From positions 62,001 through 126,000 of the forward strand of contig NZ_JABWGO010000016.1 of NCBI RefSeq assembly GCF_013363995.1: 64,000 nucleotides of DNA, given 5' to 3'. The notes under the pieces are model-generated. The model worked only from the letters and a program-made list of their open reading frames with translations, did no database searches and was not told the origin of the DNA. Within the stretch, counting starts at the first letter, position 1. Each line of letters starts with the position of its first letter. The stretch comes from Nonomuraea rhodomycinica (GTDB taxonomy: Bacteria > Actinomycetota > Actinomycetes > Streptosporangiales > Streptosporangiaceae). This document shows, piece after piece, positions 52,006-61,505 of the stretch. The position numbers and the translations under genes are program-made.

Positions 52006-52155
52006 ATGTCCGACTTCCTGGCCTCGCTGCTCGCCAAGGCGGCGATCATGGCCCTGGAGGCGCTGCTCACGCGGCTCATCCACGCTCTGATCACCACGTT
52101 CGCCCGGACCGCCGGTGTGACGTTCCTCCAGAACGCCGCCGCGCGACCCGCCTGA
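52006..52155 (+). CDS. 49-residue amphipathic small protein
   Basis: ATG 52006, six bases after GAGG, encodes MSDFLASLLAKAAIMALEAL, then LTRLIHALITTFARTAGVTF and LQNAAARPA, ending at TGA. Residues 4-36 form one long amphipathic or membrane-associated helix with few charges. I recall similar short proteins from Streptomyces and relatives, all uncharacterised. The good ribosome site, the codon-position GC pattern and the isolated transcription context support translation. Confidence 0.65.
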   Translation: MSDFLASLLAKAAIMALEALLTRLIHALITTFARTAGVTFLQNAAARPA

Positions 52156-52278
52156 CGACTCGCCCACCCCGCCCGAACGGCGGCGTGTCGCCGCGCCGAC
52201 CCCCGTCCCGTGTCGCTACCGTGAGCGGATCGTCTCCGCGAGACCGGTCAACTCGGCACGATCTACCCCTGTGGTCTG

Positions 52279-55200
52279 ATGGAATCTAGTGCTGTGAGTG
52301 GTCAGACCTGGCGGTTGGTGCGGCGCGGGAACACGAGGTCCGCCGAGCCACCTGTGCTCGATGAGCACCAGCGTGCCGTGGTCGCCCACGGGAGCGGGCC
52401 GCTGCTCGTGCTGGCCGGTCCCGGAACAGGCAAGACGACGACCGTCGTGGAGTCGGTGGTCGACCGCATCGAGCGCCGGGGCATCGACCCCGAGCGGGTG
52501 CTGATCCTCACCTTCAGCCGCAAGGCCGCCGGCGAGCTGCGCGAACGCGTCACCGCCCGGCTGCGGCGCACCACCCGCACGCCGCTGGCGCTGACCTTCC
52601 ACAGCTACGCGTACGCGCTGCTGCGCCGCGAGGCCGTGCTGGCCGGCGAGCCGCCGCCCCGGCTGCTGACCGGCCCCGAGCAGCTGCTGGAGATCCGGCG
52701 GCTGCTCCACGGCGAGCTGGAGGACGGCGCGACGCAGTGGCCGCCCTCGCTGCGCGAGGCGCTGAAGACCCGGGGCTTCGCCGAGGAGCTGCGGGACTTC
52801 CTGTCGCGCGCCTTCGAGCGCGGCCTCGACGGCGAGCGCGTCGAGGAGCTCGGCCGGCGGTACGGGCGCGACGACTGGGTGGCGGCCGGCGGGTTCGCCC
52901 GGCGCTACGAGAGCCGCTTCGACCTCGACCCCGAGCCGGTGCTCGACTACGCCGAGCTCATCAGGGCGGCGGCCGGGCTGCTGGCCGACCCCGACGTCCA
53001 GCGCAGGGAGCGGGCCGCGCACGACGTGGTGTTCGTGGACGAGTACCAGGACACCGACCCGGCTCAGGAGCTGCTGCTGTGGCAGCTCGCGGGCGAGGGG
53101 CGCGACCTGGTGGCCGTCGGCGACCCGGACCAGTCGATCTACGGGTTCCGGGGCGCGGACGTGCGCGGCATCCTGGGGTTCCCGCAGCGGTTCCGCACGC
53201 GCGACGGCCGGGACGCCCCGGTGCTGGCGCTGCGGGTCTGCCGCCGCAGCGGCGCGGGCCTGCTGGAGGCGACCCGCCGCGTCGCCGCCCGCCTCCCGGC
53301 CGCCCCCCTCCCCGACCCGGCCCCCGTTCCGAAGGCTCAGGACGCACCGGAGCGGGCGCGGGCTCACGGGCACCGCGAGCTGCTGTCCCTGCCCGACGCC
53401 GACCCCGGCGACGTGCGCGTGCTGCTCGCGGACAGCACCAGCCAGGAGGCCGCGGTCGTCGCCGACACGCTGCGCCGGGCCCACCTCGTCGACGGCGTGC
53501 CCTGGCACCGGATGGCGGTGCTCGTGCGCTCGGCGATCCGCCAGGTGCCGCTGCTGCGGCGCGCCCTGGTCAGCGCGGGCGTGCCCACGATGGTGGCGGG
53601 CGACGAGGTGCCGATCGCCCAGGAGCCCGGCGTACGGCCGCTGCTGACGATGCTGCGCGTGGCCCTCGACCCCGCGACGCTGGACGAGACGGTGGCCGAG
53701 GAGCTGCTGATCGGCCCGCTGGGCGGCACCGACATGATCGGCGTCCGGCGCCTGCGCAGGGCCCTGAAGATCGCCGAGAACGAGGCGCACGCCCTGGGCG
53801 AGCACCCCCAGGAGGCCACGGAGGACGACGCCGGCGAAGGGCCGCGCACGTCCGGGCAGCTCCTCGTGGCCGCGCTCCGGGACACCCGCGAGCTGACCCG
53901 CGTCGAGCCGCACATCGCGCTGCCCGCCGAACGCGTCGCCAAGCTGCTGGTCACCGCCCGCGAGGCCGTGCGCGAGCAGGGCACCGCCGAGGACGTCCTG
54001 TGGGCGATCTGGCAGGCGAGCGGCCTGGCCGAGCGGTGGACCGAGCTGAGCCTGACCGGAGGCGCCCGCGGGGCGCAGGCCGACCGCGACCTCGACGCCG
54101 TGGTGGCCCTGTTCGACCACGCGGCCCGGTTCGTGGACCGGATGCCCAGGGCCGGGGCCGAGGTGTTCCTGGACGACCTGGCCGCGCAGGAGATCCCGGG
54201 CGACACGCTGGCCGACCGGGCGCCCGACGGCGACGCCGTGCGCATCCTGACCGCCCACCGCTCCAAGGGCCTCGAATGGGACGTGGTGGTCGTCGCCGGC
54301 GTGCAGGAGGGCGTCTGGCCCGACCTGCGGCTGCGCGGGTCGCTGCTGGGCGCCGACGACCTGGTGGAGCTGACGGAGGGGGCCAGGCCGAACGCCGCGT
54401 CCCTGGCCTCCAAGCTGCTGGCCGAGGAGCGGCGGCTGTTCTACGTCGCGGCGACGCGGGCGCGGCGCAGGCTCGTGGTGACGGCCGTGGGCGGCGAGGA
54501 CACCGACGAGCGGCCGTCACGGTTCCTGGCCGAGCTCATGCCGGGCGCGGTCGAGACGGCCACGGTGGACGACCGGGCGCGCTGGCTGAACATGGCGGCG
54601 CTGGTGGCCGACCTGCGCAGCGCGGTCACCGACCCGACCCGGCCCGCGAAGGTGCGCCGCAAGGCCGCCCAGCAGCTCGCCCGCCTGGCCGCCGCCGGGG
54701 TGCGCGGCGCCCACCCCAACGAGTGGTACGCCCTGACGACCATGACCGACGACCGGCCGCTGAGCTGGCCGGACGACACCGTCAGCATCTCGCCGTCGGC
54801 GGTCGAGAGCTTCACCAAGTGCGGGCTGCGCTGGCTGCTGGAGACGGCCGTCGGGGCGGCGGGCACCAGCACCGCCCAGGGACTCGGCACGATCATCCAC
54901 GCGCTGGCGGTGCTCGCCTCCACCGACCTGCCGAACGAGGACCTCCTGAGCCGGCGGCTGGACGACATCTGGCACGAGCTGGACTTCGGCGGCGCCTGGT
55001 TCAACCGCAAGCAGCGCCAGGTCGCCGAGCAGATGATCGGCAAGTTCCTGCGCTGGCACAAGGAGAACCCGAGGGAGCTGGTCGCCCTGGAGGAGGCGTT
55101 CGTCGCCACGGTCGGCGACGGCGTCCAGATCAAGGGCCGCGTCGACCGGGTGGAGCGCGACTCCGACGGCCGAGCTGTGATCATCGATCTGAAGACCGGC

Positions 55201-55539
55201 GGTTCCAAGCCCCGGCCGGGCGAGCTGGACCGGCACCCGCAGCTCGGCGTCTACCAGCTCGCCGCGCTGCTCGGCGCGTTCGCCCGCCACGGCATGACCG
55301 AGCCGGGCGGCGCCGCGCTGGTGCAGCTCGGCAAGGCGGGCGGCCGCAACGACGCGCTGGAGCAGCGGCAGGGCGCGCTGGCCGACGACGCCAACCCCGG
55401 CTGGGCGGCCGACCTGGTCGACACCGTGGCGACCGGCATGTCCGGCCCGTTCTTCCAGGCCAAGGCGAACGACGGCTGCCGCACCTGCGCCGCCAAGGCG
55501 AGCTGTCCCGTCAACGACAGCGGAGGCCAGGTGTGCTGA
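52279..55539 (+). CDS. adnA: Helicase-nuclease subunit AdnA
   Basis: 1086 residues. A UvrD-like superfamily 1A motor with Walker A LAGPGTGKTTTVVE near residue 47 and VFVDEYQDTDPAQE near 252, further motor motifs (VGDPDQSIYGFRGAD, LTAHRSKGLEWD), then a C-terminal RecB-type nuclease (IKGRVDRVERDSDG, IIDLKTGG, QLGVYQLAA). Cys in FTKCGLRWLLE and the final CRTCAAKASCPV give a 4Fe-4S site. AdnAB is the actinobacterial end-resection machine. In mycobacteria AdnB is the lead motor; here the AdnA Walker motifs look intact. The stop overlaps adnB by seven bases. Confidence 0.92.
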   Translation: MESSAVSGQTWRLVRRGNTRSAEPPVLDEHQRAVVAHGSGPLLVLAGPGTGKTTTVVESVVDRIERRGIDPERVLILTFSRKAAGELRERVTARLRRTTRTPLALTFHSYAYALLRREAVLAGEPPPRLLTGPEQLLEIRRLLHGELEDGATQWPPSLREALKTRGFAEELRDFLSRAFERGLDGERVEELGRRYGRDDWVAAGGFARRYESRFDLDPEPVLDYAELIRAAAGLLADPDVQRRERAAHDVVFVDEYQDTDPAQELLLWQLAGEGRDLVAVGDPDQSIYGFRGADVRGILGFPQRFRTRDGRDAPVLALRVCRRSGAGLLEATRRVAARLPAAPLPDPAPVPKAQDAPERARAHGHRELLSLPDADPGDVRVLLADSTSQEAAVVADTLRRAHLVDGVPWHRMAVLVRSAIRQVPLLRRALVSAGVPTMVAGDEVPIAQEPGVRPLLTMLRVALDPATLDETVAEELLIGPLGGTDMIGVRRLRRALKIAENEAHALGEHPQEATEDDAGEGPRTSGQLLVAALRDTRELTRVEPHIALPAERVAKLLVTAREAVREQGTAEDVLWAIWQASGLAERWTELSLTGGARGAQADRDLDAVVALFDHAARFVDRMPRAGAEVFLDDLAAQEIPGDTLADRAPDGDAVRILTAHRSKGLEWDVVVVAGVQEGVWPDLRLRGSLLGADDLVELTEGARPNAASLASKLLAEERRLFYVAATRARRRLVVTAVGGEDTDERPSRFLAELMPGAVETATVDDRARWLNMAALVADLRSAVTDPTRPAKVRRKAAQQLARLAAAGVRGAHPNEWYALTTMTDDRPLSWPDDTVSISPSAVESFTKCGLRWLLETAVGAAGTSTAQGLGTIIHALAVLASTDLPNEDLLSRRLDDIWHELDFGGAWFNRKQRQVAEQMIGKFLRWHKENPRELVALEEAFVATVGDGVQIKGRVDRVERDSDGRAVIIDLKTGGSKPRPGELDRHPQLGVYQLAALLGAFARHGMTEPGGAALVQLGKAGGRNDALEQRQGALADDANPGWAADLVDTVATGMSGPFFQAKANDGCRTCAAKASCPVNDSGGQVC

Positions 55540-58500
55540 CCCCCGTCGAGCTGGCCGGGAAGCTCGGCATCCTGCCGCCCACCCCCGAGCAGGCCGGCGT
55601 CATCGAGGCGCCGCTCGAACCCATGGTCGTGATGGCCGGCGCCGGCTCCGGCAAGAGCGAGACCATGGCCGGCCGCGTCGTCTGGCTGGTGGCCAACGGC
55701 CTGGTCAAGCCGGGCAACGTGCTCGGCCTGACGTTCACCCGCAAGGCCGCCGCCGAGCTGGCCGTCCGCGTCCGGGAACGGCTGAACGGCCTGGCCGAGG
55801 CCGGCCTGGTGACGCCGGAGATGCTCGACGAGGAGCCCACCGTCTCCACCTACCACGCCTACGCCGCGCGCCTGGTCACCGACCACGCGCTGCGCGAGGC
55901 GCTGGAGCCCACCATGCGGCTGGTCACGCCGGCCGTGTCCTGGCAGCTGGCGTCGCGGGTGGTGGCCGGATACGACGGGCCGATGGACCGCGTCGAGCTC
56001 GGCCCGCCGTCCGTGACGGCCGCCGTCCTGGAGCTGGCGGGCGAGCTGTCGGAGCACCTGCGCGGCTCGGGCGACGTGCGCCGGGTGGGCGACTGGCTGC
56101 GCGAGCTGCACGGGCGGCTGCCCGGCCGGGTCACGCAGGCCCAGCACCGGCCGCTGAACGTCCAGGCGGCCAGGGAGCAGCTCCTGCCGCTGGTGGAGGC
56201 GTACGAGCGGCTGAAGCGGTCGCGGGAGGTCATCGACTACGGCGACCAGATGGCCCTGGCCGCCCGCATCGCGGCCAACCACAAGGAGGTCGGCGAGATC
56301 GAGCGCTCCCGCTTCGCCGTGGTGCTGCTCGACGAGTACCAGGACACCAGCCACGCCCAGCTCGTCCTGCTCAGGAGCCTGTTCGGCGGCGGGCACCCGG
56401 TCACCGCGGTCGGCGACCCCTGCCAGTCGATCTACGGCTGGCGCGGCGCCTCGGCCGGCAACCTGCGCCGCTTCCCCCGCGACTTCCGCACGGGCGCCGG
56501 CGACCCCGCGCCGGTGCGGCAGCTCAGCGTCAGCTTCCGCAACGGCGACCGGGTCCTCGACGTGGCCGCCCGCGTCCAGCTCCCGCTGCGCATGGAGGCC
56601 CGCGAGGTGCCCGTCCTCGTGCCCGGCCCGAACCGGGTCGACCGCGGCCGCGTCACCTGCGCCTTCCACGAGACGGCCGAGGACGAGGCCCGGTGGATCG
56701 CCGACGGCCTGGCCCGCATGATCGGCAAGGACACCGCCCCCGACGGCATGCCGTGGGGCGAGGGCGAGCGCAAGAAGACCCCCGTCATCCAGCCGCAGGA
56801 CGTGGCGATCCTGGCGCGCAAGCGCTCGCAGTTCCCGGCGCTGCGCAAGGCGCTGGAGGAGCGCGACATCCCGGTCGAGGTGGTCGGCCTGGGCGGCCTG
56901 CTCACGGTCCCCGAGGTCACCGACATCGTCGCCACGCTGCGCGTCCTGTACGACGCGACGGCGGGCGACGCGCTGGCCCGCCTGCTGGCCGGGCCCCGCT
57001 GGCGGATCGGCCCCGCCGACCTGCGGGTCCTCGGCCAGTACGCCCGGGAGCTGAACCGCGAGACCCGCCAGGGCCGCTTCGAGAGCGACCCGCTCGACCA
57101 GGTGGTGGCCGACCTGGCCGAGGAGCGCGGCAGCCTGGTCGACGCGCTCGACGAGCTGCCCGACCGGGAGGAGTGGCTGGAGGCGTTCTCGCCGCTGGCC
57201 GCCACCCGGCTCGTGGCGCTGGCGCAGGAGCTGCGCCAGCTCCGCGCCCACGTCGGGCAGCCGCTGCCCGACCTGATCACCGAGGTGGAGCGGCGGCTCG
57301 GCCTCGACATCGAGGTCGCGGCGCGGGGCGGCACGGTCAGCGCGTTCGCCGCCCGCGCCGACCTCGACGCGTTCCTCGACGCGGCGTCCCGGTTCGCGGG
57401 CGACTCGGAGGACCCGACGCTGGGCGCGTTCCTCGCCTACCTCCAGGCGGCCGAGAGCGAGGAGTTCGGGCTGGAGGCCGGCAGGGTCGGCGACAGCAAC
57501 AGCGTCAAGCTGATGACCGTGCACGCCTCCAAGGGGCTGGAGTGGCCGATCGTGGTCGTGCCCGGCCTGTCGCAGCTCGTCAGCTCCAGGGGCACGGTCG
57601 CGACCGGCAGCATGTTCCCCGCCACCCCGGTCACCAACAGCCGCTGGACCGAGAACCCCCGCAAGCTGCCCTACCCGCTGCGCGGCGACGCCGCCGACCT
57701 GCCCCGGCTGAGCGGCCTGACCAAGGAGGACCTGGCCGGCTTCGACGAGAGCTGCCGCGAGCGCGACCTGATGGAGGAGCGGCGGCTGGCGTACGTGGCC
57801 GTCACGCGGGCCCACTACCACCTGATCGCCTCCGGCTACCGGTGGGGGAGCGCCACCAGGCCGCTGGAGCCGTCGGACTTCCTGCTGGAGATCCGCGACA
57901 CCGCCGACAAGGTGGCCTTCTGGGCGCCCGACCTGGAGGAGGGCGCGTCGAACCCGCTGCTGGCCGAGCCGGCCGCCGCCGTCTGGCCGGTCACCCCCGA
58001 GGGCCTGCGCTACGAGTCGGTCCTCGACGGCGCCCGCCTGGTGGAGGAGGCGCTGACCGGCACGCTCGCCCCGGCCGGTGACGAGCCGCTGCGCGCGTTC
58101 GACGAGGAGCGGGTGCGCGCCTGGGAACGCGACACCGACCTGCTGCTGCGCGAGCGGGAGCTGCACCGGCGGCGCACCGCCACGACCGTCGAGCTGCCGT
58201 CGAAGCTGACCGTGTCGTCGCTGGTCACGCTGGCCGCCGACGCCCGTGAGCTGGCCCGCCGGATCCGCCGCCCGGTGCCGGTCAAGCCCGCCCCGCTGGC
58301 CCGCCGCGGCACGTCGTTCCACCGGTGGCTGGAGACCCGCTGGGACCAGCAGCGGCTGCTCGACGACTTCGACCTCGACCTGGTCGAGGAGGTCGAGGAG
58401 GCGGACGTGCGGCTGGCCGAGCTCCAGGAGCAGTTCGAGCGCAGCGAGTGGGCCGAGCGCCGGCCCCTCGACCTGGAGGTGCCGTTCGAGACCATGATCG

Positions 58501-58841
58501 CCGACCGGCTGGTGCGGGGGCGGATGGACGCGGTGTTCGAGCTGCCCGGCGGGCGTTACGAGGTGGTCGACTGGAAGACCGGCCGGCCGCCCAAGGGAAG
58601 GAAGGCCCGGGCGGCGTCGGTGCAGCTCGCCGCGTACCGGCTGGCCTGGTCGCACCTGGCGGGGGTGCCGCTCGACCACGTCAGCGCGGCCTTCCACTAC
58701 GTGCGGGCCAACCGGACCGTCCGCCCCGTGGACCTGCTCGACGCCGACGGCCTGGTGGCGCTCATCGAGGCCGTGCCGGTGAGTCAGGCCGGCCCGGAGG
58801 TCAGCCCGTCAGATGACGGAACTCCGGGTGAGGGTGCATGA
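55533..58841 (+). CDS. adnB: Helicase-nuclease subunit AdnB
   Basis: 1102 residues, matching the expected AdnB length. Walker A MAGAGSGKSETMAG near residue 36, VVLLDEYQDTSHAQL near 265, VGDPCQSIYGWRGASAGN, MTVHASKGLEWPIVV, and a C-terminal nuclease domain RRGTSFHRWLETRW ... RGRMDAVFELPGG, VVDWKTGRPPKG, QLAAYRLAW. There is no Fe-S Cys set, as expected for AdnB. GTG 55533 overlaps the adnA stop in GTGTGCTGA, ensuring coupled synthesis of the heterodimer. The 3' end overlaps the convergent decarboxylase gene by 41 bp. Confidence 0.93.
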   Translation: MLTPVELAGKLGILPPTPEQAGVIEAPLEPMVVMAGAGSGKSETMAGRVVWLVANGLVKPGNVLGLTFTRKAAAELAVRVRERLNGLAEAGLVTPEMLDEEPTVSTYHAYAARLVTDHALREALEPTMRLVTPAVSWQLASRVVAGYDGPMDRVELGPPSVTAAVLELAGELSEHLRGSGDVRRVGDWLRELHGRLPGRVTQAQHRPLNVQAAREQLLPLVEAYERLKRSREVIDYGDQMALAARIAANHKEVGEIERSRFAVVLLDEYQDTSHAQLVLLRSLFGGGHPVTAVGDPCQSIYGWRGASAGNLRRFPRDFRTGAGDPAPVRQLSVSFRNGDRVLDVAARVQLPLRMEAREVPVLVPGPNRVDRGRVTCAFHETAEDEARWIADGLARMIGKDTAPDGMPWGEGERKKTPVIQPQDVAILARKRSQFPALRKALEERDIPVEVVGLGGLLTVPEVTDIVATLRVLYDATAGDALARLLAGPRWRIGPADLRVLGQYARELNRETRQGRFESDPLDQVVADLAEERGSLVDALDELPDREEWLEAFSPLAATRLVALAQELRQLRAHVGQPLPDLITEVERRLGLDIEVAARGGTVSAFAARADLDAFLDAASRFAGDSEDPTLGAFLAYLQAAESEEFGLEAGRVGDSNSVKLMTVHASKGLEWPIVVVPGLSQLVSSRGTVATGSMFPATPVTNSRWTENPRKLPYPLRGDAADLPRLSGLTKEDLAGFDESCRERDLMEERRLAYVAVTRAHYHLIASGYRWGSATRPLEPSDFLLEIRDTADKVAFWAPDLEEGASNPLLAEPAAAVWPVTPEGLRYESVLDGARLVEEALTGTLAPAGDEPLRAFDEERVRAWERDTDLLLRERELHRRRTATTVELPSKLTVSSLVTLAADARELARRIRRPVPVKPAPLARRGTSFHRWLETRWDQQRLLDDFDLDLVEEVEEADVRLAELQEQFERSEWAERRPLDLEVPFETMIADRLVRGRMDAVFELPGGRYEVVDWKTGRPPKGRKARAASVQLAAYRLAWSHLAGVPLDHVSAAFHYVRANRTVRPVDLLDADGLVALIEAVPVSQAGPEVSPSDDGTPGEGA

Positions 58842-59913
58842 GGAAGTCGTGGTGGGAGATGTTCCAGGCGTAGGCGCCGGCCATCGCGAACACCACCACG
58901 TCGCCGACCCGCACCGAGGTGACGACGTCGCGGGCGAAGACGTCCTTGGGCGTGCAGAGCTGCCCCACCAGCGTCACCGGCTCGTCCGCCACGCCCTCCC
59001 CGCGGCCCTGCGGCAGCACCGTGAACGGCTGGTCGTGGCCCTTGGTGACCGGCGTGCGCAGGTGGTGGGTGCCGCCCAGCAGCACCGCGTACGCCCGGCC
59101 GCGCACCCGCTTGACGTCCACGACACGGGTCGCGTAGAAGCCGCAGTACGCGGTCAGCGCCCGGCCCGGCTCGATCCGCAGCCGCTGCCCCGGCCGCCGC
59201 AGCCCGGCCAGACCCGCGCCGTACTCCTCCCAGCCGAACCTCGCCTCCGGCGCGGCGTAGTCCACGGCCATGCCGCCGCCCAGGTTGATCTCCTCGTACC
59301 CGTCGCCGAGCGCGAGCAGCAGGGCGGCCAGGCGCAGCAGCTCGGCCGCCTCCAGGCCGCTGGCCAGGTGCGCGTGCACGCCGCGCTGCCGTACGCGGCC
59401 GGTGAACAGCGGCAGGCACTCCGCCACCCCGGCCTCGTCCATCCCGAACGGCCCGCTCATCGTCAGCGCGGCCCCCTCGACCGGGAGGCCGGGGTTGAGC
59501 CGCAGCAGCACGTCGGCCTCCAGGCCGGTGCCGAGCAGGCGGCGCAGCTCGCCGGGCGACTCCACGTGCAGGCGGTGGTGCGGCAGCCGCAGCTCCGCGT
59601 CGGTCTTGCCGGGCCCGCCGAGCGCCAGCGGCTTGCCCGGGAACAGGGCCGACACGTGGGCGTGCTCGCCGGCCGACGACACCTCGAACCCGTCGACGTG
59701 CGGTTCGAGGACGCGCAGCAGCCGCGGGTCGGGGTTGGCCTTGACCGCGTAGTACAGCTCGACGCCCCGGAGCGCCCGCCGTACGGACCGGGCGTGGGCG
59801 TCCAGGCCGGGCAGGTCGTACAGGTACGCGGGGGTGTCGCCGAGGCGGGCGGCGGCCTCGCGGACGCGGGCGGGGATCATCAGGCGGGCGGCGGCCTCGC
59901 GATCGGGGATCAT
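58801..59913 (-). CDS. Type III-fold PLP-dependent decarboxylase of the siderophore operon
   Basis: 370 residues of the alanine-racemase-fold decarboxylases (DAP/ornithine decarboxylase). PLP-Lys is about Lys58 in YYAVKANPDPR; HVSALFPG, VHAHLASGLE, EINLGGGMAVDY, IEPGRAL and the interface Cys in GQLCTPKDVF follow. Position beside IucA/IucC genes parallels SbnH of staphyloferrin B, so it likely supplies or trims a diamine-type building block. Two in-frame ATGs (59913 and 59880) are embedded in a duplicated segment (MIPDREAAARL / MIPARVREAAARL); the upstream one overlaps the previous stop (ATGA). Confidence 0.88.
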   Translation of the reverse strand: MIPDREAAARLMIPARVREAAARLGDTPAYLYDLPGLDAHARSVRRALRGVELYYAVKANPDPRLLRVLEPHVDGFEVSSAGEHAHVSALFPGKPLALGGPGKTDAELRLPHHRLHVESPGELRRLLGTGLEADVLLRLNPGLPVEGAALTMSGPFGMDEAGVAECLPLFTGRVRQRGVHAHLASGLEAAELLRLAALLLALGDGYEEINLGGGMAVDYAAPEARFGWEEYGAGLAGLRRPGQRLRIEPGRALTAYCGFYATRVVDVKRVRGRAYAVLLGGTHHLRTPVTKGHDQPFTVLPQGRGEGVADEPVTLVGQLCTPKDVFARDVVTSVRVGDVVVFAMAGAYAWNISHHDFLMHPHPEFRHLTG

Positions 59914-61505
59914 GCGAGCGGGTTCGCGATCGGCACGTAACCGGCGGCCCGGTCGGCGGCGCGGGCCCAGCGGACCCCGAGGTTGGCCTTCGCGGGCAGC
60001 GGCGCGCCGGCCAGCAGGTCGGGCAGGGGCAGCGGCCGGCCCAGCCGGTCGGCCTCGGCGGCGAACACGGCGCGGGCCGCCCGCCACAGCTCGCGCAGCA
60101 GCTCGTCGCCGCCCCGCGCCGCGACGGTCGCGGCCACCTCGGTGAGGTGGTTGACCAGCAGGCAGTAGACGACCCGGGCCCAGCCCCGCTCGGCGTCGTA
60201 GGTCAGCGCCCCGGCCACCCGGGCCGGCAGCCCGGTCAGGTCGTGGCGGCCGGCGACCAGCTTGGTGCCCTCCAGGTCGCGGAAGACCGCCTCGCGCGGC
60301 ACGCCGTCGGGGCCGAGGCCGACGAGGACGTTCTGCAGGTGCGGCTCCAGGACCACGCCGTGCGTGAAGAACAGGTCGAGCACGGGCGGCGCCACCGCCG
60401 ACACGTACGCCGTCCACCACCCGAGCGGGTCCCGTTCCATCGCGTCCGTCCCGTACGGCGCCGGCCCGCCCGCGGCCGGGTCCACGGCGAGGGCCGCCGC
60501 CAGCACCGGGACCACGCCGGGCGAGCACACCCGCCACGGGCTGTCCCGGACGATCACCCCGAGCCCTTCGAGCAGGCCCGTGCCGAGGGCGGCCGAGCGG
60601 TAGCCCGGCTCCCGCAGCCAGCGCGTGCCCGGGAACACCGCGCTCACCTCGTCGAACACCGGCCCGAGCCGCGAGGTCAGCTCCACCGCCCCGGCCAGCT
60701 CGTACCAGGCGTTCTTCCGGACGCAGTTGGTGATCCGCACGTCGAGGCTGAACTTCAGGCACACCCCGGCGTCGGCCGCGTAGACGGTTCGTACCGACGA
60801 CGTCGGCGACACCAGCGGGCCCGGCCCGAGGTCGGCCAGCGCACCGCCCAGCGGGGGACGCAGCAGGCCGAGCTGCCACGGGTGGGCGGGCAGCAGCCGG
60901 TGCCCCGCCGGCGCCTCGCCCAGGGCGTCGAGGGCGGCGACGTCGCCCTCCTCGGCGAGCGCGTCCTCGCGCACCGCGAGCAGCCGCAAGGGGAAGCGGG
61001 CGTGCGTCTCGGGCGCGTACCGCGTCCACTCCTCCGCGTCGCCGGCGCGGGCCTTCGGGCTCGGATGGAACGGGTGGCCGAACACCAGCGCCTGCTCGGA
61101 GGCCAGCCACGGGTCGGCGGGCGGCTCGGCCACGGCCCGCGCCCGCAGGATCGCGGCCACCGCCTCCCTGCTGGCCGCCACCTGCCCGGCGAACTCCTCG
61201 TTGGCCGCGCCGTCCGTCCCGGCGCCGCGCAGCTCGGCCTCGGTCAGCCGGACCAGCTCCCCCGAGGTCAGCGGACGCCACGCGCCGTGCTCCAGCCGCT
61301 CCGGCGTCCCGTCGAGGCGCAGCGCCGCGCCGCCGCGCGTGCGCGCCCGCAGCAGCGTGCCCCCCACCCGCAGCAGCACGTACGGCGGCGCCGGCCACAC
61401 CAGCCCGCGCGGCCCGGCCACCTCCCGCACGCAGCAGCGCAGCAGCGCGGCCAGCGTCGCCTCCTCGGCCGGGGAGCTGGTCGCGCCGAGGACCAGACCG
61501 TGCAT
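59910..61505 (-). CDS. NRPS-independent siderophore synthetase (IucA/IucC), 1
   Basis: 531 residues. Family motifs: VFGHPFHPSPKARAG (ATP-binding HPxxKxRxG), LLPAHPWQ, KFSLDVRITNCVRKN and VVLEPHLQNVLVGL, ending in a FhuF-like/IucA C-terminal helical domain. Such enzymes adenylate a carboxylate of citrate or a derivative and condense it with an amine or alcohol. ATG 61505 follows directly on the stop of the second synthetase gene, with GAGGAGAGC upstream. Which substrate it uses cannot be told from sequence. Confidence 0.93.
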   Translation of the reverse strand: MHGLVLGATSSPAEEATLAALLRCCVREVAGPRGLVWPAPPYVLLRVGGTLLRARTRGGAALRLDGTPERLEHGAWRPLTSGELVRLTEAELRGAGTDGAANEEFAGQVAASREAVAAILRARAVAEPPADPWLASEQALVFGHPFHPSPKARAGDAEEWTRYAPETHARFPLRLLAVREDALAEEGDVAALDALGEAPAGHRLLPAHPWQLGLLRPPLGGALADLGPGPLVSPTSSVRTVYAADAGVCLKFSLDVRITNCVRKNAWYELAGAVELTSRLGPVFDEVSAVFPGTRWLREPGYRSAALGTGLLEGLGVIVRDSPWRVCSPGVVPVLAAALAVDPAAGGPAPYGTDAMERDPLGWWTAYVSAVAPPVLDLFFTHGVVLEPHLQNVLVGLGPDGVPREAVFRDLEGTKLVAGRHDLTGLPARVAGALTYDAERGWARVVYCLLVNHLTEVAATVAARGGDELLRELWRAARAVFAAEADRLGRPLPLPDLLAGAPLPAKANLGVRWARAADRAAGYVPIANPLA

